In this document: positions 1 to 7,670 of the stretch, in pieces | Position numbering within the stretch: position 1 is the first letter of the stretch | How the letters are laid out: every line of letters starts with the position of its first letter | NCBI GenBank assembly: GCA_021792885.1 | Contig: JAJYTV010000008.1 | Span: 1-17,776, forward strand | DNA length: 17,776 bases | From: Bacillota bacterium | GTDB lineage: Bacteria; Bacillota; Sulfobacillia; JAJZYS01; JAJYTV01 | Direction: 5' to 3' | Notes under the pieces: generated by a model | Databases searched by the model: none | What the model was told of the DNA's origin: nothing | The model's input: only the letters and a program-made list of their open reading frames with translations | Position numbers and translations under genes: made by a program

Positions 1-49
1 AATGCGCGCGGAGCGGCTGCGCAAAGTGGAGATCCTCCTCGTGCGGTAA
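1..49 (+). CDS. possible 3' end of an upstream gene
   Basis: The first 49 bases read openly in one frame and end in TAA at 47-49, giving a basic, leucine-rich tail (MRAERLRKVEILLVR). Such a tail would suit the C-terminus of a protein entering from the left. With only 15 codons visible no family can be named, and the open frame could be chance. Confidence 0.25.
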   Translation, partial: MRAERLRKVEILLVR

Positions 50-370
50 CCTCGCGCACCGCGAGCCAGGGCATCCCTGCGCGCGCGGCGTGGTCCGACT
101 CCCCGGTATTCCGCTTGTCCCGCGCCGAGTCCTGCCCACCCGCGTGCCGGGCGGCCCCTGGCAACTTCTCCCCCGGCTGCGGCGCGCGGAGTCGCGCGAC
201 ATCGCGCAGGACGCGACCAGGTTCGACGCCGTTTGCCAAAACGTGCCGCAAACGGCAAACTGGAGTCGTGGGCTTTCCATTTTCTTGCCATTGCATGTCT
301 ATGCGCAGTTGTCTGTGACCTCAACCCACCCACTTCCACGGCCGATTCCCTGGCACGGAGGGGACACCTC
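50..370 (+). other. intergenic leader of the c-di-GMP enzyme gene
   Basis: I see no convincing gene in these 320 bases. The open frames are arginine- and proline-rich shadows of GC-rich DNA. The region holds a pair of overlapping inverted repeats (228-260), a less GC-rich patch at about 274-312 that could carry the promoter although no clear -35/-10 pair is visible, and a ribosome binding site GGAGGGG at 357-363, seven bases before the ATG at 371. Confidence 0.5.
228..260 (+). repeat. two overlapping, mutually exclusive inverted repeats
   Basis: GCCGTTTGC at 228-236 is an exact inverted repeat of GCAAACGGC at 248-256 (9 bp, 11-base loop). Shifted by a few bases, GTTTGCC at 231-237 is also an exact inverted repeat of GGCAAAC at 254-260. 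Both stems use the same left-arm bases, so only one can form at a time. The element lies about 110 bases before the start codon of the c-di-GMP gene, so it could be an operator or a switching leader RNA. Function is inference. Confidence 0.45.
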
Positions 371-3300
371 ATGGAAGAGCGGCCCATCGGCAAGCGCTTT
401 CGTCGCGTGCGATGGCAACAGCGGCGATTGCGCATCTTGTCCGATTTCAATGCCATGCTGGCGCAGGCCAACCAGATCATCGCGACCGTCGAGGACGAAC
501 GCTCCCTGCTCCAGGGGATCTGCAAAGTGGCGGTGCAGCATGGACACGCCGTATTGGCATGGGTCGGCATGCCTGACGACACAGGGCGCTTTCAGGTGCT
601 TGCGGCCGCAGGGCGCACGGACTACCTCGATGGCATCGTCATCTCCTCGCGACCAGGGACACCGGAGGGGGACGGCCCCGCAGGGCGCGCATGGCGGGAG
701 ATGCAGCCCTACCACGTCCCTGTCTTCGCCGAATCGGACCTGACCGCTCCCTGGGCGGAGCGCGCCCGGCGGCACGGAATCGTCGGCAGTGCCAACATGC
801 CGATCGTCCGCGGCGGGCGGCTTTGGGGCCTCCTGTCGACCTACCTCGCGCGTTCCGACGCCCTCGACGAGCACCCGAAGGCCCTCTTGGAGGAGCTCGG
901 ACAGGACATCTCCCGCGGCCTGGACCGGCTGGACGCCATGCGCCGCGAACGCCAGCTCGCGGCGCTGCAGAAGACCCTTCTGCAGAACACGGTGGCAGGC
1001 ATCTGCCTGTCGCGCGACCGTCGCTTCGTCGAGGTGAACACCCGCTACGCCGAGATCCTCGGCTACGACCATCCGGAGGAACTCGCAGGGGAATCGGCAC
1101 GCGTCATCTACCCCGATGACGCGGAATATGGCCGGGTTGGAAGCCTCCTTGACGAACTGGCCCGGCAAGGACACGCCTCCGCTCCAGCAGTTCGCCTCCT
1201 CCGCAAGGACGGCCGGGAGATCCTCTGCGACGTGGACGCTGGCCTGATCCAGGACGAGGGCGCGGAGACCGTCGTCTGGACGCTGCTGGACGTCACCGAG
1301 CGCCGGCGCCTGGAAGAGCAGCTGCAGCACCAGGCGACGCACGATCCCCTGACGGATCTCCCGAACCGGCGTTCGCTCGACTTCGAGCTGCCGCGCGCCA
1401 TTGCGCGCGCGAAGCGCCTGGGAGTGCACCTTGTCATCGGGATGCTCGACATGGACGACTTCAAGTCGGTCAATGACGCCTTCGGGCACGAGGTGGGGGA
1501 CCATCTGCTGCAAACGTTCGGCTCCCGGCTGCGGCACGAGCTGCGCGAGGTGGACTTCCTCGCACGGGTGGGCGGGGACGAGTTCGTCGTCCTGTTCGAG
1601 GACATCCTCGGGCCGGTCGATCGACGCAGCCTCGCAGCGATGCTCGCTCGGATGCACCACGCGGTCGAGCGCCCCTTCGACCTCGGTGACGGCAAGGCTG
1701 CGGAAGTCGGGATGAGCATGGGCGTCGCCGTCTACCCGCTCGATGGGGAGGACGGGGACATCCTCCTGCGCGAGGCCGACGCGGCCCTGTACCGAGCCAA
1801 GTCGCACAAGCTCGATCGCGAGGCCTGGTGGCAATGGGGTACGTTCGCCGAGGAAGCGGAACCGAGCGTGCCGATGGACCCCTATGGGGACGCGGTTGCG
1901 CAGGTTCTCGCGCGCGGCCAGCATCTGATCGGCGAGATCGCAGACCGCGTGTTCTCGGCATCGCCCGCCGACCTTCCGGCCGCGGCGCAGGCCGCGATGC
2001 ACACGCTCGGGGACGAAGAGCTCCTGGTTCTCCGCAGGCATCAGGCCGAGCACCTGCGTTTCGTCGCCGATCCTGCGACCAGCCGAGAGCAGATCCTGGA
2101 GAAGGCTCGGGAGATCGGCGAGGTGCAAGCCCTTGTAGGCGTCAGCGGACCCGAGACAGCCCAGGTCCTCTTCCACTTCCACCAGATGATCACGGCGCAG
2201 CTGAACGCCTTGCCGCTGCCGGTGCGCCACCGCTACCAACTGGTGCTCGCCATGCATGCACGCCTGCAGGACGACCTTGGCGCGCAGCTGAGCGGGCAGG
2301 ACGAGACGTTGGACCGCTATGCGGCGCTCGAATCCGCAGCGCTCCCGGCCGACGGGGCCCGGTGGGCAGACGTGACCCGCGAAGAGGTCCGTGCGTTGGG
2401 CGGCCTTCCCGGCATCGTCGTCGCGGGCCTCTACCGCCTGGGCGCAGATGGCGTGTTCGCCGTGGAGCAGGCGGGTGGTCCGCGCGGGGCGGAGACGGAG
2501 ACGACCTCCCGCCAGCCGGAGTTTCGCATCGTCCTCGACCCGAGTGCCGCCCAGGGCCAGGGGCTGATCGCTCGCGCCTGGCTCAGCCAGGAGGTCCTCA
2601 CCAGCGCCGACCACCTGGGGGAGCCCGCCGCCAAGCCATGGCGTGAAGTCTCCGCGTCGTTCGGGATACGCTCCATGCTGGCCGTACCGGTCGAGGATGG
2701 ACATGGCCACACCGTCGCCGTGCTCGGTCTGTACGGGACCTTCCGCAGCCAGTTCTCCTCCCAGCGCATGCAGCGCTTCGCGCAGACGCTGCGCCAGCGC
2801 TGGCGCGAGATCTGGCAGCGCTGCAGCACGCCTGCCGCGACGAACGTGCTGCCGCAGGATGTCGCACAGAACTATCGCGACCGCCTGTTCCGCGGCGGCC
2901 TCTCCATGTACGTGCAGCCGATCGTCGACCTGCGGTCCGGACAGCCGATGCGCTTCGAAGCGCTCTCCCGCCTCCTCATGCCGGACGGCGCGCTGATCGC
3001 TCCAGGCGAGTTCCTGCCGCTGCTTGGCGACGGCGAACTCGCAAGGCTCTTCCGCATGGGGCTGGATCTCGCCCTCGGCCACCTCTCCGATTGGGACCGG
3101 CAGGGGCCGCCGTTTGAAATCTCGCTGAACCTCGCGCCCTCCACGCTCGACGATCCGGACTGCGCGTCCTGGGTGCTGGACGCCCTCACCCGGCACGGCA
3201 TCGCGCCTTCCCGGCTGCGGCTGGAGCTGCTGGAAAGCCAGGTCCTCGACCGCAGATCCCAAACGGCCGCCGTCACCCGCCTCGCGGAGCTTGGCGTCCA

Positions 3301-3871
3301 GATCGTGATCGACGACCTCGGCTCCGGCCACAGCACGCTGCAGCGCGTCTCGGCGCTGCCCTTCCGGAGCATCAAGATCGACCAGGTGCTGCTTGCTCGC
3401 CTGCGCACGTCGCCGCTCGAGACGATGAGCCTGATGAAGGCGCTCATCCAGATGGCCGAGGACATCGAGCGCGACGTCGTCGTCGAAGGCCTTGAGGATG
3501 CCGGCATGATCGAAGCCGCTGCTGCGCTCGGCGCCAGATACGGGCAAGGATTTGGACTCGCCGAGCCGATGCGGGCAAGTCGCGTTGCCGATTGGTACTC
3601 CGGCTTCCGCCTGCCGATCGAGCCCGGCCGCTACCATACCTACCTCGGTGCGCTCGCGTACCACTGGCGGTTCATGCAGGCCGGCGCCTACCGCACCCGG
3701 CCGCCCCTCGAGGACTGTCCCATCACGGCGTTCCTCGCCGAGCAGGGCGCCGGCGCGCGGGCCGCGGCCGCGTGGCACGCGGAGATCCACGCGAACCACG
3801 ATGCGCCGCACGCAAGCCGCCAGCTGCGCGATTGGCTGATGGAGCGCCTGCCCATCGAGGTCGAGGTGTGA
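371..3871 (+). CDS. GAF-PAS-GGDEF-GAF-EAL cyclic-di-GMP turnover protein
   Basis: Large cytosolic signalling protein, 1,166 residues, that should make and/or degrade the second messenger c-di-GMP. Visible order: GAF-like domain (about 20-190), PAS domain (200-310), diguanylate cyclase domain (320-480), an unassigned helical segment (490-650), a second GAF-like domain (660-820), EAL phosphodiesterase domain (840-1075) and a C-terminal tail rich in Cys/His. The cyclase signature GGDEF is intact at about 401-405, with the product-inhibition I-site REVD exactly five residues before it. The EAL domain keeps EALSR, the Asn of SLNLAP, the Glu of ELLES, the DD of VIDDLGSG, the Lys of IKID, the Glu of EGLED and the Gln of GQGF, so both halves look catalytically competent. 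No membrane segment is seen. I chose ATG 371 because GGAGGGG precedes it; the frame stays open to 233, but that extension has no RBS. The net direction of activity cannot be read from sequence. Confidence 0.93.
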   Translation: MEERPIGKRFRRVRWQQRRLRILSDFNAMLAQANQIIATVEDERSLLQGICKVAVQHGHAVLAWVGMPDDTGRFQVLAAAGRTDYLDGIVISSRPGTPEGDGPAGRAWREMQPYHVPVFAESDLTAPWAERARRHGIVGSANMPIVRGGRLWGLLSTYLARSDALDEHPKALLEELGQDISRGLDRLDAMRRERQLAALQKTLLQNTVAGICLSRDRRFVEVNTRYAEILGYDHPEELAGESARVIYPDDAEYGRVGSLLDELARQGHASAPAVRLLRKDGREILCDVDAGLIQDEGAETVVWTLLDVTERRRLEEQLQHQATHDPLTDLPNRRSLDFELPRAIARAKRLGVHLVIGMLDMDDFKSVNDAFGHEVGDHLLQTFGSRLRHELREVDFLARVGGDEFVVLFEDILGPVDRRSLAAMLARMHHAVERPFDLGDGKAAEVGMSMGVAVYPLDGEDGDILLREADAALYRAKSHKLDREAWWQWGTFAEEAEPSVPMDPYGDAVAQVLARGQHLIGEIADRVFSASPADLPAAAQAAMHTLGDEELLVLRRHQAEHLRFVADPATSREQILEKAREIGEVQALVGVSGPETAQVLFHFHQMITAQLNALPLPVRHRYQLVLAMHARLQDDLGAQLSGQDETLDRYAALESAALPADGARWADVTREEVRALGGLPGIVVAGLYRLGADGVFAVEQAGGPRGAETETTSRQPEFRIVLDPSAAQGQGLIARAWLSQEVLTSADHLGEPAAKPWREVSASFGIRSMLAVPVEDGHGHTVAVLGLYGTFRSQFSSQRMQRFAQTLRQRWREIWQRCSTPAATNVLPQDVAQNYRDRLFRGGLSMYVQPIVDLRSGQPMRFEALSRLLMPDGALIAPGEFLPLLGDGELARLFRMGLDLALGHLSDWDRQGPPFEISLNLAPSTLDDPDCASWVLDALTRHGIAPSRLRLELLESQVLDRRSQTAAVTRLAELGVQIVIDDLGSGHSTLQRVSALPFRSIKIDQVLLARLRTSPLETMSLMKALIQMAEDIERDVVVEGLEDAGMIEAAAALGARYGQGFGLAEPMRASRVADWYSGFRLPIEPGRYHTYLGALAYHWRFMQAGAYRTRPPLEDCPITAFLAEQGAGARAAAAWHAEIHANHDAPHASRQLRDWLMERLPIEVEV

Positions 3872-3915
3872 ACCGCGCGAGGGCCGGCGCCTGGCCAGCG
3901 TAGGGAAGGCCGAAA

Positions 3916-3953
3916 GCAGGGGGCGCCCGGCCGCACAGCCGGACGCCCCCTGC
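3916..3953. terminator. strong bidirectional hairpin between convergent genes
   Basis: Arms of 16 bases at 3916-3931 and 3938-3953 pair around a six-base loop. In plus-strand RNA there is one C-A mismatch; in minus-strand RNA the same position is a U-G wobble, so the stem is uninterrupted. A short TTTC follows on the minus strand. It sits between the end of the c-di-GMP gene and the end of the importer operon, where a shared terminator is expected. Confidence 0.75.
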
Positions 3954-3964
3954 ATCACGCGGCG

Positions 3965-4882
3965 TCAGGAGTAGTTGACGCGCGGGTCTAGGAACGCGTA
4001 GAGGATGTCCACGATCAGGTTCATCACCACGATCGCCGTCGCCGAGAACAGCGTGATGCCGATGATCAGCGAGTCGTCCAGGCTGCTGATCGCCTGGTTG
4101 AGCAAGAGCCCGAGGCCCGTCCAGGCGAAGATCGTCTCGGTGATGATCAGACCGCCGAGCAGCGCGCCCAGGTCGAGTCCAAAGTAGGTGACGACCGGGA
4201 TGAGGGCGGTGCGCACCGTGTGGGCGAACAGCACTCGCCAGTTCGGGAGCCCCTTCGCGTGCGCCGTGCGGATGTAATCAAGACGCATCACTTCGAGCAT
4301 GCTGGAGCGCAGGATCCGCGCGTAGTAGGCGCTGCCCGTGATGCCGACCGATACGGCGGGCAGCACGACCCCCAGAGGCGACACGCCGCCGAGCGGGAAC
4401 CACTTGAGATAAAAGCCGAAGATCAGGAGCATCAGCGAGCCGACCCAGTAGGTGGGCATCGAGATGCCGATGATCGTCAGCGTCCGCAAGAGGCCGTCGA
4501 TGAAGGAGTTGCGCTTCACCGCGGCGATGATCCCGACCGGAATCGCGAACAACAGTTCAAAGAACACGGCCACGACGGCGAGGTACGCGGTGTACGGCGC
4601 CGCCTGCAAAACCATCTGGCCCACAGGGCGCTGCTGGATGAAATCGTAGCCGAGGTTGCCGTGCAGGAACTGGCCGACGAAGATCAGGTACCGCTGCCAG
4701 AGCGGCTTGTCTAGGCCGAGTGCCCGGCGGATCTCCGCAATCGTCTGTGCCGATGCGTGCGACCCCGCGATGACGCGCGCCGGGTCCTGCGGCACGAGGT
4801 ACGTGATGAAATACGTCACCGTGATGATGGCGAAGATCGTCACGACCGTCCAGACGAGTCGTCGAGCGATGTATCTTCCCAG
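3965..4882 (-). CDS. DppB/OppB-like ABC peptide transporter permease
   Basis: Inner-membrane permease subunit of a peptide/nickel-type ABC importer. The protein shows the early LVPQDPA motif of the family after the first membrane helix, several further hydrophobic helices and the cytoplasmic EAA loop (RTAHAKGLPNWRVLFAHTVR) that docks the ATPase. Length fits the family at about 305 residues. The start is odd. Homologous N-termini look like GRYIARRLVWTVV, which is present in frame, but the only codon available just before it is CTG at 4882-4880. The first conventional start is GTG at 4843, which cuts off the basic N-terminal segment, gives 292 residues and has no visible RBS. A GGAAAGG lies about 12 bases before the CTG. 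It is the last gene of the importer cluster, after the binding lipoprotein and a long palindrome. Confidence 0.88.
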   Translation of the reverse strand: MGRYIARRLVWTVVTIFAIITVTYFITYLVPQDPARVIAGSHASAQTIAEIRRALGLDKPLWQRYLIFVGQFLHGNLGYDFIQQRPVGQMVLQAAPYTAYLAVVAVFFELLFAIPVGIIAAVKRNSFIDGLLRTLTIIGISMPTYWVGSLMLLIFGFYLKWFPLGGVSPLGVVLPAVSVGITGSAYYARILRSSMLEVMRLDYIRTAHAKGLPNWRVLFAHTVRTALIPVVTYFGLDLGALLGGLIITETIFAWTGLGLLLNQAISSLDDSLIIGITLFSATAIVVMNLIVDILYAFLDPRVNYS

Positions 4883-4906
4883 GAGGCACCCGCCCTTTCC
4901 GGAGGC

Positions 4907-4932
4907 GGGCCGGCGACGCGCGTCGCCGGCCC
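4907..4932. repeat. 26-base perfect palindrome between lipoprotein and permease genes
   Basis: The 13 bases at 4907-4919 are the exact reverse complement of 4920-4932. On the minus-strand transcript it begins 11 bases after the lipoprotein stop codon and ends about 25 bases before the permease start. No T-run follows, so a simple intrinsic terminator is unlikely. A second stem (4889-4894 with 4904-4909) overlaps its edge and would cover the permease translation-start region. A hairpin here could protect the lipoprotein mRNA or limit permease expression, as is known for binding-protein genes; that role is inferred. Confidence 0.7.
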
Positions 4933-4943
4933 GGATCCGCGGT

Positions 4944-6602
4944 TCAGTGGGACGTCGTCATGTACTCGAACTGCGGAGTCTTCACCGGGTGCAGGTAGAG
5001 GTTGATGTCCGACGGGTGGATCCATGGCTGCACGAGGGCGTCGTTCCAGTAGTAGTAGAGGTACGCCCAGGCCGCCTGGTTGTGGGCGATCGTCTCCGCC
5101 TGCGAGAAGTCCGCGTAGCGCGTCGCGTCCTGCGAGGAGGGGAGCGCGTCCGCCGTGTCGATCAGGTGCTGGAAGGTCGGGTTGGTCCACTCGCCGACGT
5201 TCGTCGCGTTGAACGCTTCCGTGCCGAGCAGGTTCTCAAGGAAGTCCTGCCCGTCTGGGTAGTCCTGGAACCAGTCGGTCCACGCGATGTTGAACGGGTT
5301 GCTCGGCGAGTCCTCGTACGACCAGTAGGAGCCGCTGTTCATCGGCTTGAGCGTGACGTTGAGACCGACCGCCTGCAGCTGCTGCTGGATCATGTCCGCC
5401 ATGCGGATGTGGTCCGTGTTGTCCGCAAGGTAGATGAAGGTGATCGGAGCACCGTTGTAGTGGGCCTGCTGGATGTACTGCTTCGCCAGGGTCGGGTTGT
5501 ACGGGAACGGCTGGATCGACGAGTTGTAGCCCGGGATCCCCGGCGGCAGCGGCTGCGACGCGATCTGCGCGCGGCCGTTCGTGATGTCCTTGACGATCAG
5601 CTGCTTATTGAGCGCGTAGTTGACCGCAAGGCGCATGTCGACGTTGTTGAATGGCGGCTTCGTCGTGTTGAACGCGAGGTAGACGAGGCCGTTCTCCGGG
5701 ACGCTGTGGTAGAGCTTCTTCAGGCTGGGGGTCGCGAGCGTCTTCGCGTAGGTCGCGGAGTCGAGCGGACCCCACATGAAGTCGTACTCGCCCTGCTGGA
5801 AGCGCAGGAGCTCCAGGTTCGTCGGAACCGCCTCGTCGATGATGATCTTCTGGATCGACGGCTTCTGGCGGAACGCGTTGAGCGCGTTCGCGACGAGCAC
5901 CAGCTGGTGTCCCTTGTTCCAGTTCTGCACCTTGTAGGGGCCGGTGCCGATCGCGTGGAGTTCGTAGTTCTTGCCGTACTTCTGCGCGATCGCCGGGTCG
6001 AGCACCGCCGCCGACATCAGCGCCAGTTCATTGAGAAAATAGGCCTGGGGAGTGTGCAGCGTGATCTGCACGACGTTGTTCGAGAGGGCCTTGAGTCCGG
6101 TCATGCCCGCCCCGTTCGGCGTCGCCTGCTGCTTGCTCCCGTTCCAGTGGTTGTACCCCACGATGTCGGAGTACGCGAAGCCGTACGGTGCGGGGCCTGC
6201 GCCGAGCGGGCTCGCAGAGGTGACGCGGTTCAGGCTGTAGATGACGTCCTGGGCGGTCACCGGGTCCCCGTTCGAGAACTTGACGCCCTTGCGCAGATAG
6301 AAGGTGTAGACCGTTCCGTTCGAGGACACCGTCCAATGGTAGGCAAGGCCGGGGACGATGGTCGCGCTGTCCTTCGCGTACTCGACGAGCGTGTCGTAGA
6401 TCTCCTGCATCGGCTGCATGGAGGTCACGTCCGACCAGGCCGCGGGGTCGAGTGTCGTGATGTTCAGCTGGTCTCCGTAGCGGACCGTCGGCACGGACGA
6501 CGAGGAAGTCGTCGTGGAACCCCCACAGCCAGCGAGCGCAAGCGCGGCAACAGCCACACCGGCAAAGCCGACGGACCATCGCTGCAGCACGTTCCTACGC
6601 AA
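4944..6602 (-). CDS. peptide-binding lipoprotein of an ABC importer (SBP family 5)
   Basis: Extracytoplasmic substrate-binding protein of the DppA/OppA type (552 residues). It would capture oligopeptides or a related solute and hand it to the two permeases. The N-terminus is a lipoprotein signal: basic MRRNVLQRW, a hydrophobic stretch, then the lipobox LAGC with the lipidated Cys at residue 26, followed by a Ser/Thr linker. The family-5 features LNITTLDPA, LRKGVKFSNGDPVTAQDVIYSLNR and GTGPYKV are clear. I chose TTG 6602 because GGAGGAGGG lies seven bases upstream (6610-6618); an ATG at 6644 in frame has no RBS and adds a useless polar extension. It sits between the DppC-like and DppB-like genes rather than at an operon end. 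The substrate cannot be named from sequence. Confidence 0.92.
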   Translation of the reverse strand: MRRNVLQRWSVGFAGVAVAALALAGCGGSTTTSSSSVPTVRYGDQLNITTLDPAAWSDVTSMQPMQEIYDTLVEYAKDSATIVPGLAYHWTVSSNGTVYTFYLRKGVKFSNGDPVTAQDVIYSLNRVTSASPLGAGPAPYGFAYSDIVGYNHWNGSKQQATPNGAGMTGLKALSNNVVQITLHTPQAYFLNELALMSAAVLDPAIAQKYGKNYELHAIGTGPYKVQNWNKGHQLVLVANALNAFRQKPSIQKIIIDEAVPTNLELLRFQQGEYDFMWGPLDSATYAKTLATPSLKKLYHSVPENGLVYLAFNTTKPPFNNVDMRLAVNYALNKQLIVKDITNGRAQIASQPLPPGIPGYNSSIQPFPYNPTLAKQYIQQAHYNGAPITFIYLADNTDHIRMADMIQQQLQAVGLNVTLKPMNSGSYWSYEDSPSNPFNIAWTDWFQDYPDGQDFLENLLGTEAFNATNVGEWTNPTFQHLIDTADALPSSQDATRYADFSQAETIAHNQAAWAYLYYYWNDALVQPWIHPSDINLYLHPVKTPQFEYMTTSH

Positions 6603-6685
6603 TCTGCAACCCTCCTCCGATCGGTGCGAAAGGCTTGCATTCAAGGGCCGAGGACCCTATGCGCCCATCCATCACCTCCTGCAGG

Positions 6686-7606
6686 TCAGGAATCGCTGCG
6701 GACATTGAAGGCATCGTTGAGACCGTCGCCTACCAAGTTGAATCCGAGGGTCGCGAGCGCGATCGCGATGCCCGGCCAGATGATCAGCAAGGGATCGGTC
6801 TGATACCACGACAGCCCGAGGTTGATCATCTTGCCCCAGGAGATCGTCGGGTCGGGCACGCCGACGCCCAAAAAGGAGAGTGCCGACTCGAGCACGATGT
6901 TGCTGGCGATCGAAAGCGTGCTGTAGACCAGCACCGGACTGATGATGTTCGGCAGGAGGTGGCGCCAGAGGGTGCGCGGCACGCCAGTACCGACCGACCT
7001 GGCCGCCTCGACATAATCGAGTTTGCGCGCCGCAAGGGCCTGCCCCCGCGCGAGGCGCGCGGTCGGCGCCCAACTGAGGACGCCAATCGCTAGGTACACG
7101 GTCGCGACGGTCGGGTTCGTCATGAGGGAGCGCACGAGGATGATGAACAGGAACACCGGGAAGGCCAGCATCAGGTCCGTGAGGCGCATCAGGATGTTGT
7201 CCCAGAAGCCTCCGAGGTAGCCCGAGACGAGCCCGATGAACGTACCGATCACGATCGAAATCAAGGTGGCCATGACGCCGACTTCCATCGAGACCTGCGT
7301 GCCGTAGAGGAGCTGGCTCATCACGTCTCGGCCGTTCGCATCCGTGCCGAGGAAGAAATGGTGCCAGTTCCAGGTCGGCGGAAGCGGCAGTCCCTGTGCG
7401 GTCGTGCCATCGGAATACCCGATGTATGGGTTCATCGGCGCGAGATGCGGCGCGAAGACCGCCGCTGCGACCATGATGACTACCAGCACAAGCCCAAATA
7501 CCGCAAGGCGGTTACGTACGAACCGCCGCACAAACATCTGCCCCGGTGTGCGCATACGCTCCAGGTAGGCCTCGGGCTGCTGTTCGTGCGGCACGCTCAG
7601 GGCCAT
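6686..7606 (-). CDS. DppC/OppC-like ABC peptide transporter permease
   Basis: Second permease subunit of the importer (306 residues). It has the OppC-type N-terminal region (NRLAVFGLVLVV then APHLAPMNP), the family motif FLGTDANGRDVMSQLLYG, about six membrane helices and the EAA loop EAARSVGTGVPRTLWRHLLPN. ATG 7606 is preceded by AAGGAGG with six bases of spacing (7613-7619). It is the first full gene of a minus-strand unit (permease C, binding lipoprotein, permease B). No ATP-binding subunit gene follows or precedes it here, so the ATPases must be encoded elsewhere. Confidence 0.93.
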   Translation of the reverse strand: MALSVPHEQQPEAYLERMRTPGQMFVRRFVRNRLAVFGLVLVVIMVAAAVFAPHLAPMNPYIGYSDGTTAQGLPLPPTWNWHHFFLGTDANGRDVMSQLLYGTQVSMEVGVMATLISIVIGTFIGLVSGYLGGFWDNILMRLTDLMLAFPVFLFIILVRSLMTNPTVATVYLAIGVLSWAPTARLARGQALAARKLDYVEAARSVGTGVPRTLWRHLLPNIISPVLVYSTLSIASNIVLESALSFLGVGVPDPTISWGKMINLGLSWYQTDPLLIIWPGIAIALATLGFNLVGDGLNDAFNVRSDS

Positions 7607-7625
7607 GGGTAGCCTCCTTGTACCA

Positions 7626-7670
7626 TCACGGATCTACGGTTGGCATGATGGATTCGTCCGGTTCGTTCAT
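7626..7670 (-). CDS. possible 14-codon leader peptide before the importer operon
   Basis: On the minus strand a GGGAGGAG motif stands directly before ATG 7670, opening the frame MNEPDESIMPTVDP that stops with TGA at 7626, a few bases before the RBS of the permease gene. RBS-to-start spacing is short (about three bases after GGAGG). Such a short acidic peptide could be a leader that couples translation to the permease, or a chance ORF. There is no homology to rely on. Confidence 0.2.
   Translation of the reverse strand: MNEPDESIMPTVDP

Noticed and set aside
228..270. c-di-GMP-I (GEMM) riboswitch upstream of the c-di-GMP enzyme
   Set aside because: A GGCAAAC string is present, but the second conserved block (GACGCAAAGC) and the tetraloop-receptor layout are missing. 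The string is explained by the inverted repeats.
299..3958. 1,219-codon open frame on the minus strand opposite the c-di-GMP gene
   Set aside because: It is the mirror of a GC-rich coding region. The plus-strand frame has full GGDEF and EAL motifs and an RBS, whereas the minus frame has no recognisable domain.
4656..6803. 715-codon plus-strand open frame opposite the lipoprotein gene
   Set aside because: Arg/Val-rich composition with no domain, and it overlaps genes with clear family motifs, RBS and lipobox on the other strand.
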